A stretch of DNA of 10,233 nucleotides, from contig JADGHI010000104.1 in NCBI GenBank assembly GCA_019689515.1, positions 1 to 10,233 of the forward strand, read 5' to 3'. The notes beneath the pieces are model-generated. The model was not told where the DNA came from, searched no databases, and worked only from the letters and a program-made list of their open reading frames with translations. Every line of letters starts with the position of its first letter. Position 1 is the first letter of the stretch. Below, in pieces: positions 1 to 6,751 of this stretch. This DNA comes from Acetobacteraceae bacterium (lineage in GTDB: Bacteria; Pseudomonadota; Alphaproteobacteria; Acetobacterales; Acetobacteraceae). Both the position numbers and the translations under genes were made by a program.

Positions 1-141
1 GTGGACTCGGGGGGGGACATCCCCGCCGCCTGTAGCGCATCGGCGCTGGCCGGGGGGAGGCCTTGCAGTCGCGCCGATCGCTCTGCCGCGTATCTGGTGT
101 GCCGGGCCGTCGGCTGAAAGGCCCTGCCGGGCCCCCGGATT

Positions 142-185
142 GCAACGTTTCGCAACAGCCGCCCGGCCCCGCAACAGTCCGCAAC
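142..185 (+). promoter_or_regulatory. Two pairs of GCAAC direct repeats, candidate response-regulator binding sites
   Basis: GCAAC occurs at 142-146, 152-156, 171-175 and 181-185. Each pair has the form GCAAC-N5-GCAAC with a 10-bp period, and the two pairs start 29 bp apart. OmpR/PhoB-family regulators bind as head-to-tail dimers to direct repeats with a 10-11 bp period, so this layout fits such a site. It lies 46-90 bp upstream of the regulator's start codon. Autoregulation by the adjacent regulator is an inference; another OmpR-type protein could bind instead. Confidence 0.45.
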
Positions 186-215
186 ACACGCCGCTGCAAT
201 GGCGCCCGCGCGCGC

Positions 216-221
216 TAATCT
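216..221 (+). promoter_or_regulatory. Possible -10 element of the response regulator promoter
   Basis: TAATCT resembles a sigma-70 -10 hexamer and lies in the only AT-richer stretch before the start codon. A weak -35 candidate, CTGCAA (194-199), sits 16 bp upstream. If the -10 is used, transcription would start around 228-229, only a few bases before the ATG at 232. That agrees with the absence of a ribosome binding site. This is a visual match to a degenerate motif, so it is weak evidence. Confidence 0.25.
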
Positions 222-231
222 AACTTGCGCC

Positions 232-1002
232 ATGGACCCGCAAACGACGTCCCAGCAGCCGCCGCCACCTGCGCCACCGCAGGCGACGCCGCCGCACATC
301 CTCGTGGTGGACGACGACCGCGAGATCCGCGACCTGCTGTCGAAATTCCTCGAGCGCCAGGGCATGCGCGTCTCCGCCGCCCGCGACGCGCGCGAGGCGC
401 GACGCCTCTGGCCGCTCGGGCGCTACCACCTAGTCGTGCTGGACCTGATGATGCCGGGCGAGTCCGGCCTCGACTTCGCCCGCTGGCTGCGCGGGCAGTC
501 CGACGTGCCGATCGTGATGCTGACGGCGATGAGCGAGGAGACGGACCGCATCGTCGGCCTCGAACTCGGCGCCGACGACTACCTGGCGAAGCCCTTCAAC
601 CCGCGCGAGCTGCTCGCGCGCATCCGCGCCGTGCTGCGCCGGACCAACGGGGAGCCGGGCGCCCGCAAGGAGCCGCCGCCCAAGGCCGTGCGCTTCGCCG
701 GCTGGACGCTGGAGCCGGCGCGCCGCCGCCTCCTCGACCCCGAAGGAACCGAGGTGCCGCTCACCGGCGGCGAGTACGAGCTGCTGGTGATTCTGCTCGA
801 GCGCCCGAACCGCGTGCTGACGCGCGACATGCTGATGGACCTGCTGCACAACCGCCAGGCGGGACCGTTCGACCGGGCGATCGACGTCGCCGTCTCGCGC
901 CTGCGGCGCAAGCTGGAGGACGACGGGCGCAACCCGCAGCTCATCAAGACGGTGCGCGGCGGCGGCTACGTCCTCGCCGCCAGCGTCGAGCGGCAGCACT
1001 GA
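232..1002 (+). CDS. OmpR-family DNA-binding response regulator
   Basis: This is a cytoplasmic transcription factor of 256 aa, activated by phosphorylation. A Pro/Gln-rich N-terminal tail (residues 1-20) precedes a receiver domain (about 22-137) with all expected residues: the acidic pocket in VVDDDR (D27-D29), phospho-acceptor D71 in VLDLMMPG, T98 in MLTAM and K120 in AKPF. A winged-helix domain follows (about 152-250), with the recognition-helix segment AIDVAVSRLRRKLE and the closing IKTVRGGGYVL hairpin typical of OmpR/PhoB proteins. I chose the ATG at 232 over the in-frame ATG at 199, because the extra eleven residues look non-homologous and 199 would overlap the likely promoter. No clear Shine-Dalgarno sequence precedes 232. 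The cognate kinase starts 2 nt after the stop. The family is certain; the regulon is unknown. Confidence 0.95.
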   Translation: MDPQTTSQQPPPPAPPQATPPHILVVDDDREIRDLLSKFLERQGMRVSAARDAREARRLWPLGRYHLVVLDLMMPGESGLDFARWLRGQSDVPIVMLTAMSEETDRIVGLELGADDYLAKPFNPRELLARIRAVLRRTNGEPGARKEPPPKAVRFAGWTLEPARRRLLDPEGTEVPLTGGEYELLVILLERPNRVLTRDMLMDLLHNRQAGPFDRAIDVAVSRLRRKLEDDGRNPQLIKTVRGGGYVLAASVERQH

Positions 1003-1004
1003 GA

Positions 1005-2390
1005 ATGGAGCGGGGGGAGCCGCCGGAGCGACGACGCATCGGCGACGGCGGCCTGCGCCGCTGGCTCCCGCGCAGCCTCGGCGCGCGCACGGCGCTGGTG
1101 CTGATCCTGGGACTCGCGCTGGTGCAGGCGGCGGGGCTCACCATCCACGCCCTCGACCGCGTCGGGCTGCAGCGCATCGTGCAGGCGCGCGAGATCTCGG
1201 CGCGCGCCTTCGGCGCCTGGCGCGCGGCGCTGCTCTCGCCCTCGGACCGGCGGGCGGCACTGCTCGCGGATCTCGATCTGCCGCCCGGGCTCAGCGTGGA
1301 GCTGGACGAGCATCCGGCGGTGCACGGGCCTAGGCGGCCACCGCCGCCGGAGGTGATCCGGATGTTCCGGTTGGACATCCTGGGACTCGGGCCGCCACGG
1401 ATGCGCCCGCGCGAGTTCCGCGTGGCGGAGAACGGGCAGGACGGCTTCCTCGCCTCGCTGCGCCTGCCGGACGGGGAGTGGCTGAACCTGAGCGTCGCGC
1501 TGCCGCCGCCGCGGCCGTGGCATTCGGAGAATTTCCTCCTCGCCTTCCTCGCCATGACCCTCGCGGCGGCGGGACTGATCGTCTGGGCGGTGGTGCGGCT
1601 GATGCGGCCGGTGCGGGTGCTGGCCGAGGCGGCGGATCGGCTCGGCCGGGACGTGAACGCCCCGCCGCTCGACGAAAGCGGCCCCAGCGAGGTCGCCACC
1701 GCCGCGCACGCCTTCAACACCATGGCCGAGCGGATCCGCCGCTTCGTCGCCGACCGCACGCAGATGCTCGCCGCCATCGGCCACGACCTGCGCACGCCGA
1801 TCACGCGCCTCCGGCTGCGCGCGGAGTTTCTCGACGACGATGAGCAGCGGCGGAAGATGCTCGCCGACCTCGACGAGATGGAGGCGATGATCGCGGCGAC
1901 CCTCGCCTTCGCGCGCGACGACGCGGCGGCCGAGCCGGCGGCGCCGGTGGACCTCGCCGCGCTCTGCCGCACGGTGCTGGACGAGGAGGCGGACGCGCAT
2001 CCGGACGCCGTCGAGCACATCGCCTATGCCGGGCCCGAGCGGCTGACGGTGCGCGCGCGGCCGGTGGCGCTGAAGCGCGCCATCGCCAACCTGGTGCGGA
2101 ATGCGCTCGCCTATGGCGGATCGGCGCGCATCGCGCTCTCGCCGCCTGAGGGCGGCACGGTGCGGCTGGTGGTCGAGGACGACGGCCCCGGTATCCCGGA
2201 AAGCGAGCTGGAGAACGTCTTCGCGCCCTTCCGCCGGCTGGAGGCGAGCCGCAACCGGGAGACCGGCGGCACCGGCCTCGGCCTGCCGATCGCGCGCAAC
2301 ATCCTGCGGGCGCATGGCGGCGATGTGGTACTGCGCAACCGCCGCGACGGCCAGGGGGGCCTGAGCGCGCTGGTGACGCTGCCGGCGTGA
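1005..2390 (+). CDS. EnvZ-like sensor histidine kinase
   Basis: This is an inner-membrane sensor kinase of 461 aa and the probable partner of the upstream regulator. A basic N-terminus leads into transmembrane segment 1 (about 28-50). A periplasmic region of about 125 residues follows, with a Pro/Arg-rich stretch near 109-135. Transmembrane segment 2 is at about 177-198 and a HAMP linker at 199-250. The dimerisation and phospho-acceptor helix carries IGHDLRTPITRLRLR with H260, very close to the EnvZ H-box. The ATP-binding domain shows an N-box around N362/N366, the G1 motif EDDGPGIP (391-398), an F-box FAPFRRLE and the G2 motif GGTGLGLPIA (421-430). The ATG is 2 nt after the regulator's stop, which suggests translational coupling. 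The signal sensed is not evident; the periplasmic part resembles no sensor fold I can name. Confidence 0.94.
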   Translation: MERGEPPERRRIGDGGLRRWLPRSLGARTALVLILGLALVQAAGLTIHALDRVGLQRIVQAREISARAFGAWRAALLSPSDRRAALLADLDLPPGLSVELDEHPAVHGPRRPPPPEVIRMFRLDILGLGPPRMRPREFRVAENGQDGFLASLRLPDGEWLNLSVALPPPRPWHSENFLLAFLAMTLAAAGLIVWAVVRLMRPVRVLAEAADRLGRDVNAPPLDESGPSEVATAAHAFNTMAERIRRFVADRTQMLAAIGHDLRTPITRLRLRAEFLDDDEQRRKMLADLDEMEAMIAATLAFARDDAAAEPAAPVDLAALCRTVLDEEADAHPDAVEHIAYAGPERLTVRARPVALKRAIANLVRNALAYGGSARIALSPPEGGTVRLVVEDDGPGIPESELENVFAPFRRLEASRNRETGGTGLGLPIARNILRAHGGDVVLRNRRDGQGGLSALVTLPA

Positions 2391-2416
2391 GTGGCCGGCT
2401 GGTCGGTCCGCATGCC

Positions 2417-2450
2417 CCACGCCGCGCGGGAATGACTCGGCGCGGCATGG
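2417..2450 (+). terminator. GC-rich hairpin after the kinase gene, possible terminator
   Basis: GCCGCGC (2421-2427) pairs perfectly with GCGCGGC (2440-2446) around a 12-nt loop. After a C/A mismatch, three further pairs (2417-2419 with 2448-2450) extend the stem. It lies between the kinase stop and lemA. There is no run of T residues after it, so it is not a textbook intrinsic terminator. It could attenuate read-through or only stabilise the upstream mRNA. Confidence 0.3.
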
Positions 2451-2489
2451 CCGCTACAGTTGCGTAACACGCGGAAGGAAGCCGCCCGT

Positions 2490-3050
2490 ATGTTCGAATG
2501 GATCCTCCTTGGCCTGGTCGTCCTGATCGTCCTGTGGCTGGTCGTCACCTACAACCGCCTGGTGGCGCTGCGGCAGACCACGGGCCAGGCCTGGTCCGAC
2601 GTGGACGTGCAACTCAAGCAGCGCCACGACCTGATCCCCAACCTGGTCGAGACGGTGAAGGGCTACGCGGCGCATGAGCGCAGCACGCTGGACGCCGTGA
2701 TCCAGGCGCGCAACGCGGCCGTGTCGGCGCATGGGCCGGAGGCGCAGAGCATGGCGGAGGGCGCGCTCACCGGTGCGCTGGGCCGCCTTTTCGCGCTGGC
2801 AGAGGCCTATCCCGATCTCAAGGCCAACACCAACTTCCTGCAGCTCCAGAGCGAGCTCTCGGACCTCGAGAACAAGATCGCGGCGGCCCGGCGCTTCTAC
2901 AACAACGCGGTCGCCGAATACAACGCGATGACGGAGTCGGTCCCGGCGGTGTTCTTCGCCAGCTCCCTGGGCTTCCGCCAGCGCGGCTTCTTCGAGCTGC
3001 CCGAGGCCGAGCGCGCGGCGGTGCAGACGGCACCCCAGGTGAAGTTCTGA
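2490..3050 (+). CDS. lemA: LemA family protein
   Basis: This 186-aa protein is of normal family length. It has one N-terminal membrane anchor (about 4-20), followed by the conserved helical segment VDVQLKQRHDLIPNL (38-52) continuing through VKGYAAHE. The second family signature is also present: YPDLKANTNFLQLQ (107-120), then ENKIAAARRFYNNAVAEYN (127-145). LemA proteins are membrane-anchored helical-bundle proteins of poorly defined function, often encoded beside M48 proteases, as here. I chose the ATG at 2490 because AAGGAA (2475-2480) lies 9 nt before it and the hydrophobic anchor follows at once. The upstream in-frame TTG at 2460 would put ten charged residues before the anchor and would lack this ribosome binding site. 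The M48 gene starts 22 nt downstream, so the two are probably cotranscribed. Confidence 0.93.
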   Translation: MFEWILLGLVVLIVLWLVVTYNRLVALRQTTGQAWSDVDVQLKQRHDLIPNLVETVKGYAAHERSTLDAVIQARNAAVSAHGPEAQSMAEGALTGALGRLFALAEAYPDLKANTNFLQLQSELSDLENKIAAARRFYNNAVAEYNAMTESVPAVFFASSLGFRQRGFFELPEAERAAVQTAPQVKF

Positions 3051-3072
3051 CGGCGCGGAGGGGGCTGTCGCC

Positions 3073-4239
3073 GTGGTCGGGGCGGTCGGGCTCCGCACCT
3101 ACATCTGGAACAATTTCTGGAAGTCGGCGCTGCTGCTCGCCGGCTTCCCGGTGCTGCTCGCGATCTTCGGCTTCGGCCTGGCGCTGATCTTCGCCGCGGA
3201 ATACGCGTACGACTTTACGGACGGGGTGCGACAGGCGCTGCGCAGCCTGCCCTGGATCTTCGGCATCTCGCTTCTCGTCGCCGCCGCCTGGTTCGCCTTC
3301 GCCTGGTGCTTCTCCGGCCCGCTGATGGACTGGGCGAGCGGCGCGCACCGGGTGACGCGGAAGGAGGAGCCGCGGCTCTGGAACGCGCTCGAGACCCTCT
3401 GCATCGCGCGCGGCCTGCCCATGCCGCGGCTCTCGGTGATCGAGTCGAACGCGCTCAACGCCTTCGCCGCGGGGCTGAAGCCGGAGGCGGCCTCGGTCAC
3501 CGTGACACGCGGGCTCCTCGACACGCTCGACGACCGCGAGCTCAGCGCGGTGCTGGCGCACGAGCTGACGCACATCCGCAACGGCGACGCGCGGGTCGGG
3601 CTGATCGCGGCGATCTTCGCCGGCATCATCAGCCTGGTCGCCGACATGGTGATGCGCGGGAACCGGCGCATACGCTTCGGCTCGCCCTCCTCCGACTCCT
3701 CGTCGCGGCGGCGCTCCTCGGGCGGAAATGCCGCGCTGGCGCTGGTCGGGCTGGCGCTGATCGCAATCGCCTGGGGGCTCGCCCTGGTGCTGCGCATGGC
3801 GCTGTCGCGCAACCGCGAATACCTGGCCGATGCCGGGGCGGTAGAGCTGACGCAGGACCCGGACGCGATGATCTCCGCGCTGCGCAAGGTGGAGGGCCGC
3901 TCCGACATGCCGGAGGTGCCGCACCAGGTGCGCGCGCTGTTCCTCGACGACCGGCTGGGCGCGATCGGCGGCGCGCTGATGGCGACGCACCCGACGATCG
4001 ACCGGCGCATCGAGGCGCTGGTGCGCTTCGCGGGCGGGAAGGATCCCGGCCCGTTCGTGCCGCCGCCGCGCCAGGAGGAGGACGCGTCCCTGCCGGAGCG
4101 CCCCTGGGCAACGGCGGATGGTCAGCACCAGCAGCCCGCCGCGGCCAGCCCCGCGTCGGCCGGCGCGAACCCGTGGTGGAAGGGGCCGGCCGGCACCGGC
4201 GCCGCGGACGCCCCACGCAGCCCCTGGGGCGGGCGGTAG
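3073..4239 (+). CDS. Membrane-bound M48 family (HtpX-like) zinc metalloprotease
   Basis: This is an integral-membrane endopeptidase of 388 aa. Two N-terminal hydrophobic segments (about 17-40 and 61-81) precede the catalytic domain. The zinc site is HELTH at 163-167, with E164 as catalytic base, and the third ligand is E249 in SRNREYLADAGA. This is the HtpX arrangement. Two more hydrophobic segments (about 176-193 and 219-241) lie between the motifs and flank a Ser/Arg-rich loop (196-217). ATHPTIDRRIEAL (304-316) is the usual M48 C-terminal signature. A Pro/Ala/Trp-rich tail of about 65 residues (322-388) extends past the domain and looks disordered. The GTG start has GGAGG at 3057-3061, 11 nt upstream. 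Pairing with lemA suggests a role in quality control of membrane proteins, inferred from the family. The protein resembles HtpX but is longer at the C-terminus, so I give no symbol. Confidence 0.92.
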   Translation: MVGAVGLRTYIWNNFWKSALLLAGFPVLLAIFGFGLALIFAAEYAYDFTDGVRQALRSLPWIFGISLLVAAAWFAFAWCFSGPLMDWASGAHRVTRKEEPRLWNALETLCIARGLPMPRLSVIESNALNAFAAGLKPEAASVTVTRGLLDTLDDRELSAVLAHELTHIRNGDARVGLIAAIFAGIISLVADMVMRGNRRIRFGSPSSDSSSRRRSSGGNAALALVGLALIAIAWGLALVLRMALSRNREYLADAGAVELTQDPDAMISALRKVEGRSDMPEVPHQVRALFLDDRLGAIGGALMATHPTIDRRIEALVRFAGGKDPGPFVPPPRQEEDASLPERPWATADGQHQQPAAASPASAGANPWWKGPAGTGAADAPRSPWGGR

Positions 4240-4265
4240 CGGAACGCGGCCGGCCGCCGCCCGCC
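4228..4265. terminator. Stem-loop at a convergent gene junction, possible bidirectional terminator
   Basis: Nine bases at 4228-4236 pair perfectly with 4257-4265, all G/C. The 20-nt loop region holds most of a second, 12-bp perfect palindrome at 4246-4257 (GCGGCCGGCCGC), so two alternative folds compete. The structure spans the 25-bp gap between two convergent genes and overlaps both stop regions. No T-run follows on either strand. Its placement argues for a role in stopping transcription from both sides, but GC-rich DNA makes such stems fairly often. Confidence 0.4.
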
Positions 4266-4900
4266 TACGCTCCCAACAGCACCCGCTTCAGCTTCCGCAC
4301 CGCGCTCTCCGGCGTGGTCAGCACCGGCTTGCCGGTCGCGGCCGCCACCAGCGGCGCCGCGCGCGCCAAGCTGAACTGGCCGAGCGCGATCGCGTCGCAA
4401 TCGGCCAGCGCCTTCGAGGCCTCCGCCGCCAGCCGGTCGTGCTCCGCGAGGTCGCCGCGGTCGAGCGCCGCCAGCGCGCCCTCGGCGAGCTTCGGCACCA
4501 CCGTCACGCCGGGCGGGAACTCCGGCGGCATGGACTCGAGCGTGCCGGGGAAGGTCGCGAGCAGCCCGATCCGCGTGCCGTGCTTCACCGCCTCCTCGAT
4601 CATCGCCTCGTTCGGCTTGAGCACCGGGAGCGGCGCGAGGTCGCGCGCACAGGCCTCGATGCAGGGGCCGAAGGCGGAGCAGGTGAACAGGATGCCCTGC
4701 GCCCCCGTGCTTGCCGCGTAGCGCGCGAGGGTCAGGAACCGCCGCGTCATGTCCTCCGTCAGCCGCCCGTCGCGCGCGAGGTCGGCCGAGAGGCTGTCGT
4801 CGAGCAGGTTCATCAGCCGCGGCTCCGGCCAGAGCTTCGCGAAGGCGGCCTCGATCGGCGGCGGCGAGTGGCGGAGCGCGTGGATGAGGGCGATGCGCAT
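4265..4900 (-). CDS. Aspartate/glutamate racemase superfamily protein
   Basis: This is a cytoplasmic enzyme-like protein of 211 aa, close in size to single-copy members of the Asp/Glu/hydantoin racemase superfamily. The first catalytic-cysteine motif is clear: ILFTCSAFGP with C74, equivalent to the ACNTA motif of glutamate racemase. A middle segment LPVLKPNEAMIEEA (91-104) and the strand GTRIGLLATF (108-117) fit the two-lobed fold. At the second site, where racemases have GCT, this protein reads IALGQFSLARA (171-181), with Q175 in place of cysteine. A two-base racemisation is therefore unlikely. A one-cysteine reaction, as in arylmalonate decarboxylase, or another isomerase or lyase activity is possible. 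It is the last gene of a minus-strand group, 13 nt after the exported protein gene. Substrate unknown. Confidence 0.8.
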   Translation of the reverse strand: MRIALIHALRHSPPPIEAAFAKLWPEPRLMNLLDDSLSADLARDGRLTEDMTRRFLTLARYAASTGAQGILFTCSAFGPCIEACARDLAPLPVLKPNEAMIEEAVKHGTRIGLLATFPGTLESMPPEFPPGVTVVPKLAEGALAALDRGDLAEHDRLAAEASKALADCDAIALGQFSLARAAPLVAAATGKPVLTTPESAVRKLKRVLLGA

Positions 4901-4913
4901 GCGACGGCGGGCC

Positions 4914-5423
4914 TCAGGACTCGGTGGAGCAGCGGCGGAGCGGCGAGGGGAACTCGGCGCAGTCGGTGAAGGCGATCTCGTCCGGCCCGCGGCGCTCCAC
5001 GCGCAGCAGGTTCGGGTTGCCGGAGCAGCCGAAGCCGAGATCGGGTGGCGCCCGCCCGCCGAAGCCGCTCACCCCCTGCAGCGGCACGAGGCGGATCTCC
5101 AGCGAGCCGTCGGCATGCCCCGCGACCGTCTCGATCAGGCGCTGGCGGTAGGCGATGTCGAGCAGGGAGACGCGGAAGATCACGTCCCGCGTGAAGATCA
5201 CCGTGGGCTGGCCGAAGCAGCTCGGCCCCTTCGTGTCGATCGGAGGGAAGATGCCGCCGGTCCAGGCGCCGAACAGCCAGGCATGCGGCATCGGGCCGCG
5301 GCCGGCCCCCTGCTGCGCGGCCGCCTCGCGGCCGCCGATCGCCGCGAGCGCGGCGGCGGCGGCAGCGATGCCTCCCGCGCCCGTCAGGAGCCTGCGTCGC
5401 CCGAGCCTGTGGGGCAGCATCAT
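4914..5423 (-). CDS. Small Tat-exported protein of unknown function
   Basis: This 169-aa protein was not assigned to a named family. The N-terminus is a twin-arginine signal: GRRRLLTG (residues 8-15), then an Ala-rich hydrophobic stretch and a likely cleavage after REAAA (about residue 36). The mature part of about 133 residues begins with HAWLFGAWTGGIFPP and has four cysteines (C69, C133, C155, C165), which could form two disulfides in the periplasm. Alternating hydrophobic patterns and the early G-x-W motif are compatible with a small beta-barrel of lipocalin type, but this is a guess. I chose the first of two adjacent ATGs because GGAGG (complement of 5431-5435) lies 7 nt before it. An in-frame ATG at 5450 has no such site and would add nine residues before the Tat signal. 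The racemase-like gene follows after 13 nt. Confidence 0.75.
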   Translation of the reverse strand: MMLPHRLGRRRLLTGAGGIAAAAAALAAIGGREAAAQQGAGRGPMPHAWLFGAWTGGIFPPIDTKGPSCFGQPTVIFTRDVIFRVSLLDIAYRQRLIETVAGHADGSLEIRLVPLQGVSGFGGRAPPDLGFGCSGNPNLLRVERRGPDEIAFTDCAEFPSPLRRCSTES

Positions 5424-5485
5424 TCCCTCGCCTCCGTCGCCGATCCGCATCGGCACAGAGGTGTAGCGCGGATGCGCGCCGAACC

Positions 5486-6751
5486 CTAGGCCGTTGCGGG
5501 GGCCGGCACCGCGGCCCGCGGCCCGTCGCGGACCGGCAGGTGCACCACCGCGGCGAAGGCGGCGGCGAGGATGCCGATGATCCACATCAGGTCGTAGCTG
5601 CCGGTGCGGTCGAAGACCACGCCGCCGAGCCAGGCGCCGGTGAAGCCGCCGATCTGGTGGCCGAGGAACACCAGGCCGAAGATCGTCGCCAGCCAGCGCG
5701 TGCCGAAATTCCGCGCGCAGAGCGCCACGGTCGGCGGCACGGTGGAGAGCCACAGCACGCCCATCAGGGCCGAGAAGACCAGCACCGTCACAGTGGTCTT
5801 CGGCAGGAAGAAGAACACCGTCATCAGCACGCCGCGCGAGGCGTAGATGCCGACCAGCAGCTCGCGCCGCTTCCACCGGCCCGCCAGCTCGCCCGAGGCC
5901 AGCGAGCCGGCGACGTTGAACAGCCCGATCAGGCTGATCGCCGCCGCGCCGACGCCGAGCGGCAGATGGCAGGAGGCGACGAAGCCCGGGAGGTGGACCG
6001 AGAGGAAGCTGACATGCAGGCCGCAGACGAAGAAGCCGCAGAACAGGAACCAGAAGCTGGGATCGCGCAGGGCGTTCCCAAGCGCCACGCGCGCCGTCTC
6101 GTCCTGCGCGGCGCCGCTGCCGGGGGCGGCGCCGGACGCGGCCCTGGGAGCGACCGCCGCCGGCCGGTCGTTGATCGGCAGGGCGAGCGGGATGATCAGC
6201 AGCGCCGCCGCCGCCATGGCGAACAGCGCGCCTTGCCAGCCCCACAGGGCGATCGCCGCGCCGGAGAGCGGCACCACGAGGAACTGCCCGAAGGACGACC
6301 CGGCCGTGCCGGCGCCGACCGCGCGGCTGCGGAGCGATTCCGGCAATTGCCGCGTGAGCGAGGCGATGATCACCGGCATCCCGGCCGCCGAGACCGCCAT
6401 CCCCATCACCAGGCCGGCGAAGAAGGTAAAGAGCGGCAGATCCTTTGACAGCGCCATGCCCAGGATGCCGATCACGTAGAGCACCGCCCCGCCCATGATG
6501 ACCGGCCGCCCGCCGATGCGGTCGGCGACCTGGCCGCAGACCGGCTGGAACACGCCGTTGAGCAGCACCTGCAGGGCGATGGCGAAGGCGAAGCCGGAGG
6601 CCGACCAGGCATGGGCCGCGGTCATCGGCGCGAGGAACAGGCCGAAGCTCTGGCGCAGCCCCATCGCCAGCGCGGCGCAGACGACGGCGGTGGCGATCAG
6701 CACGCCCGCGCTCACGCGCGGGGTGCGGCCACCCGTGGTGGTCTCGGCCAT
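5486..6751 (-). CDS. MFS transporter, possibly for a monocarboxylate or similar small acid
   Basis: This is an inner-membrane secondary transporter of 421 aa with about twelve hydrophobic segments in two halves. They are separated by a hydrophilic Ala/Pro-rich loop (about 195-228). The first segment holds GLRQSFGLFL (31-40), and the loop between segments 2 and 3 carries MFS motif A, GQVADRIGGR (73-82). The sequence style (SFGLF in helix 1; VSFLSVHLPGF in helix 7) resembles MFS permeases annotated as oxalate/formate or monocarboxylate transporters, but the substrate cannot be read from it. A weak ribosome binding site, GGGAG (complement of 6762-6766), lies 10 nt before the ATG and is partly inside a hairpin. 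The exported protein gene begins 62 nt downstream, so the permease is probably the first gene of that operon. Confidence 0.9.
   Translation of the reverse strand: MAETTTGGRTPRVSAGVLIATAVVCAALAMGLRQSFGLFLAPMTAAHAWSASGFAFAIALQVLLNGVFQPVCGQVADRIGGRPVIMGGAVLYVIGILGMALSKDLPLFTFFAGLVMGMAVSAAGMPVIIASLTRQLPESLRSRAVGAGTAGSSFGQFLVVPLSGAAIALWGWQGALFAMAAAALLIIPLALPINDRPAAVAPRAASGAAPGSGAAQDETARVALGNALRDPSFWFLFCGFFVCGLHVSFLSVHLPGFVASCHLPLGVGAAAISLIGLFNVAGSLASGELAGRWKRRELLVGIYASRGVLMTVFFFLPKTTVTVLVFSALMGVLWLSTVPPTVALCARNFGTRWLATIFGLVFLGHQIGGFTGAWLGGVVFDRTGSYDLMWIIGILAAAFAAVVHLPVRDGPRAAVPAPATA

Larger units (their letters stand above)
1..231. other. Upstream non-coding region of the two-component operon
   Basis: I find no convincing gene here. 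One frame is open without a start codon from the window edge to about position 223, but its composition (Pro/Arg/Ala-rich) looks like chance in GC-rich DNA. The left part has short GC-rich inverted repeats, such as 104-108 with 120-124, which could belong to the end of an upstream gene. The right part (141-231) holds the GCAAC repeats and a possible -10 element and is most likely the promoter region of the response regulator. Confidence 0.5.

Noticed and set aside
225..1004. In-frame upstream extension of the kinase frame through the response regulator
   Set aside because: The sequence overlaps a clear OmpR-family gene in another frame and is Arg/Ala/Pro repeats. The kinase homology and a basic-then-membrane N-terminus begin at the ATG at 1005.
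966..2420. Long minus-strand open frames opposite the kinase gene
   Set aside because: They are antisense to intact kinase motifs, with low-complexity translations and no ribosome binding site.
2460..2489. TTG start for lemA ten codons upstream
   Set aside because: It would add a charged stretch before the membrane anchor and discard the well-placed AAGGAA before the ATG at 2490.
2818..4128. Long minus-strand open frame opposite lemA and the M48 protease
   Set aside because: It spans two well-supported plus-strand genes and translates to Arg/Ala/Gly-rich sequence without recognisable motifs.
5540..6448. Plus-strand open frame opposite the MFS permease
   Set aside because: It is a charged, low-complexity antisense of clear transmembrane coding sequence.
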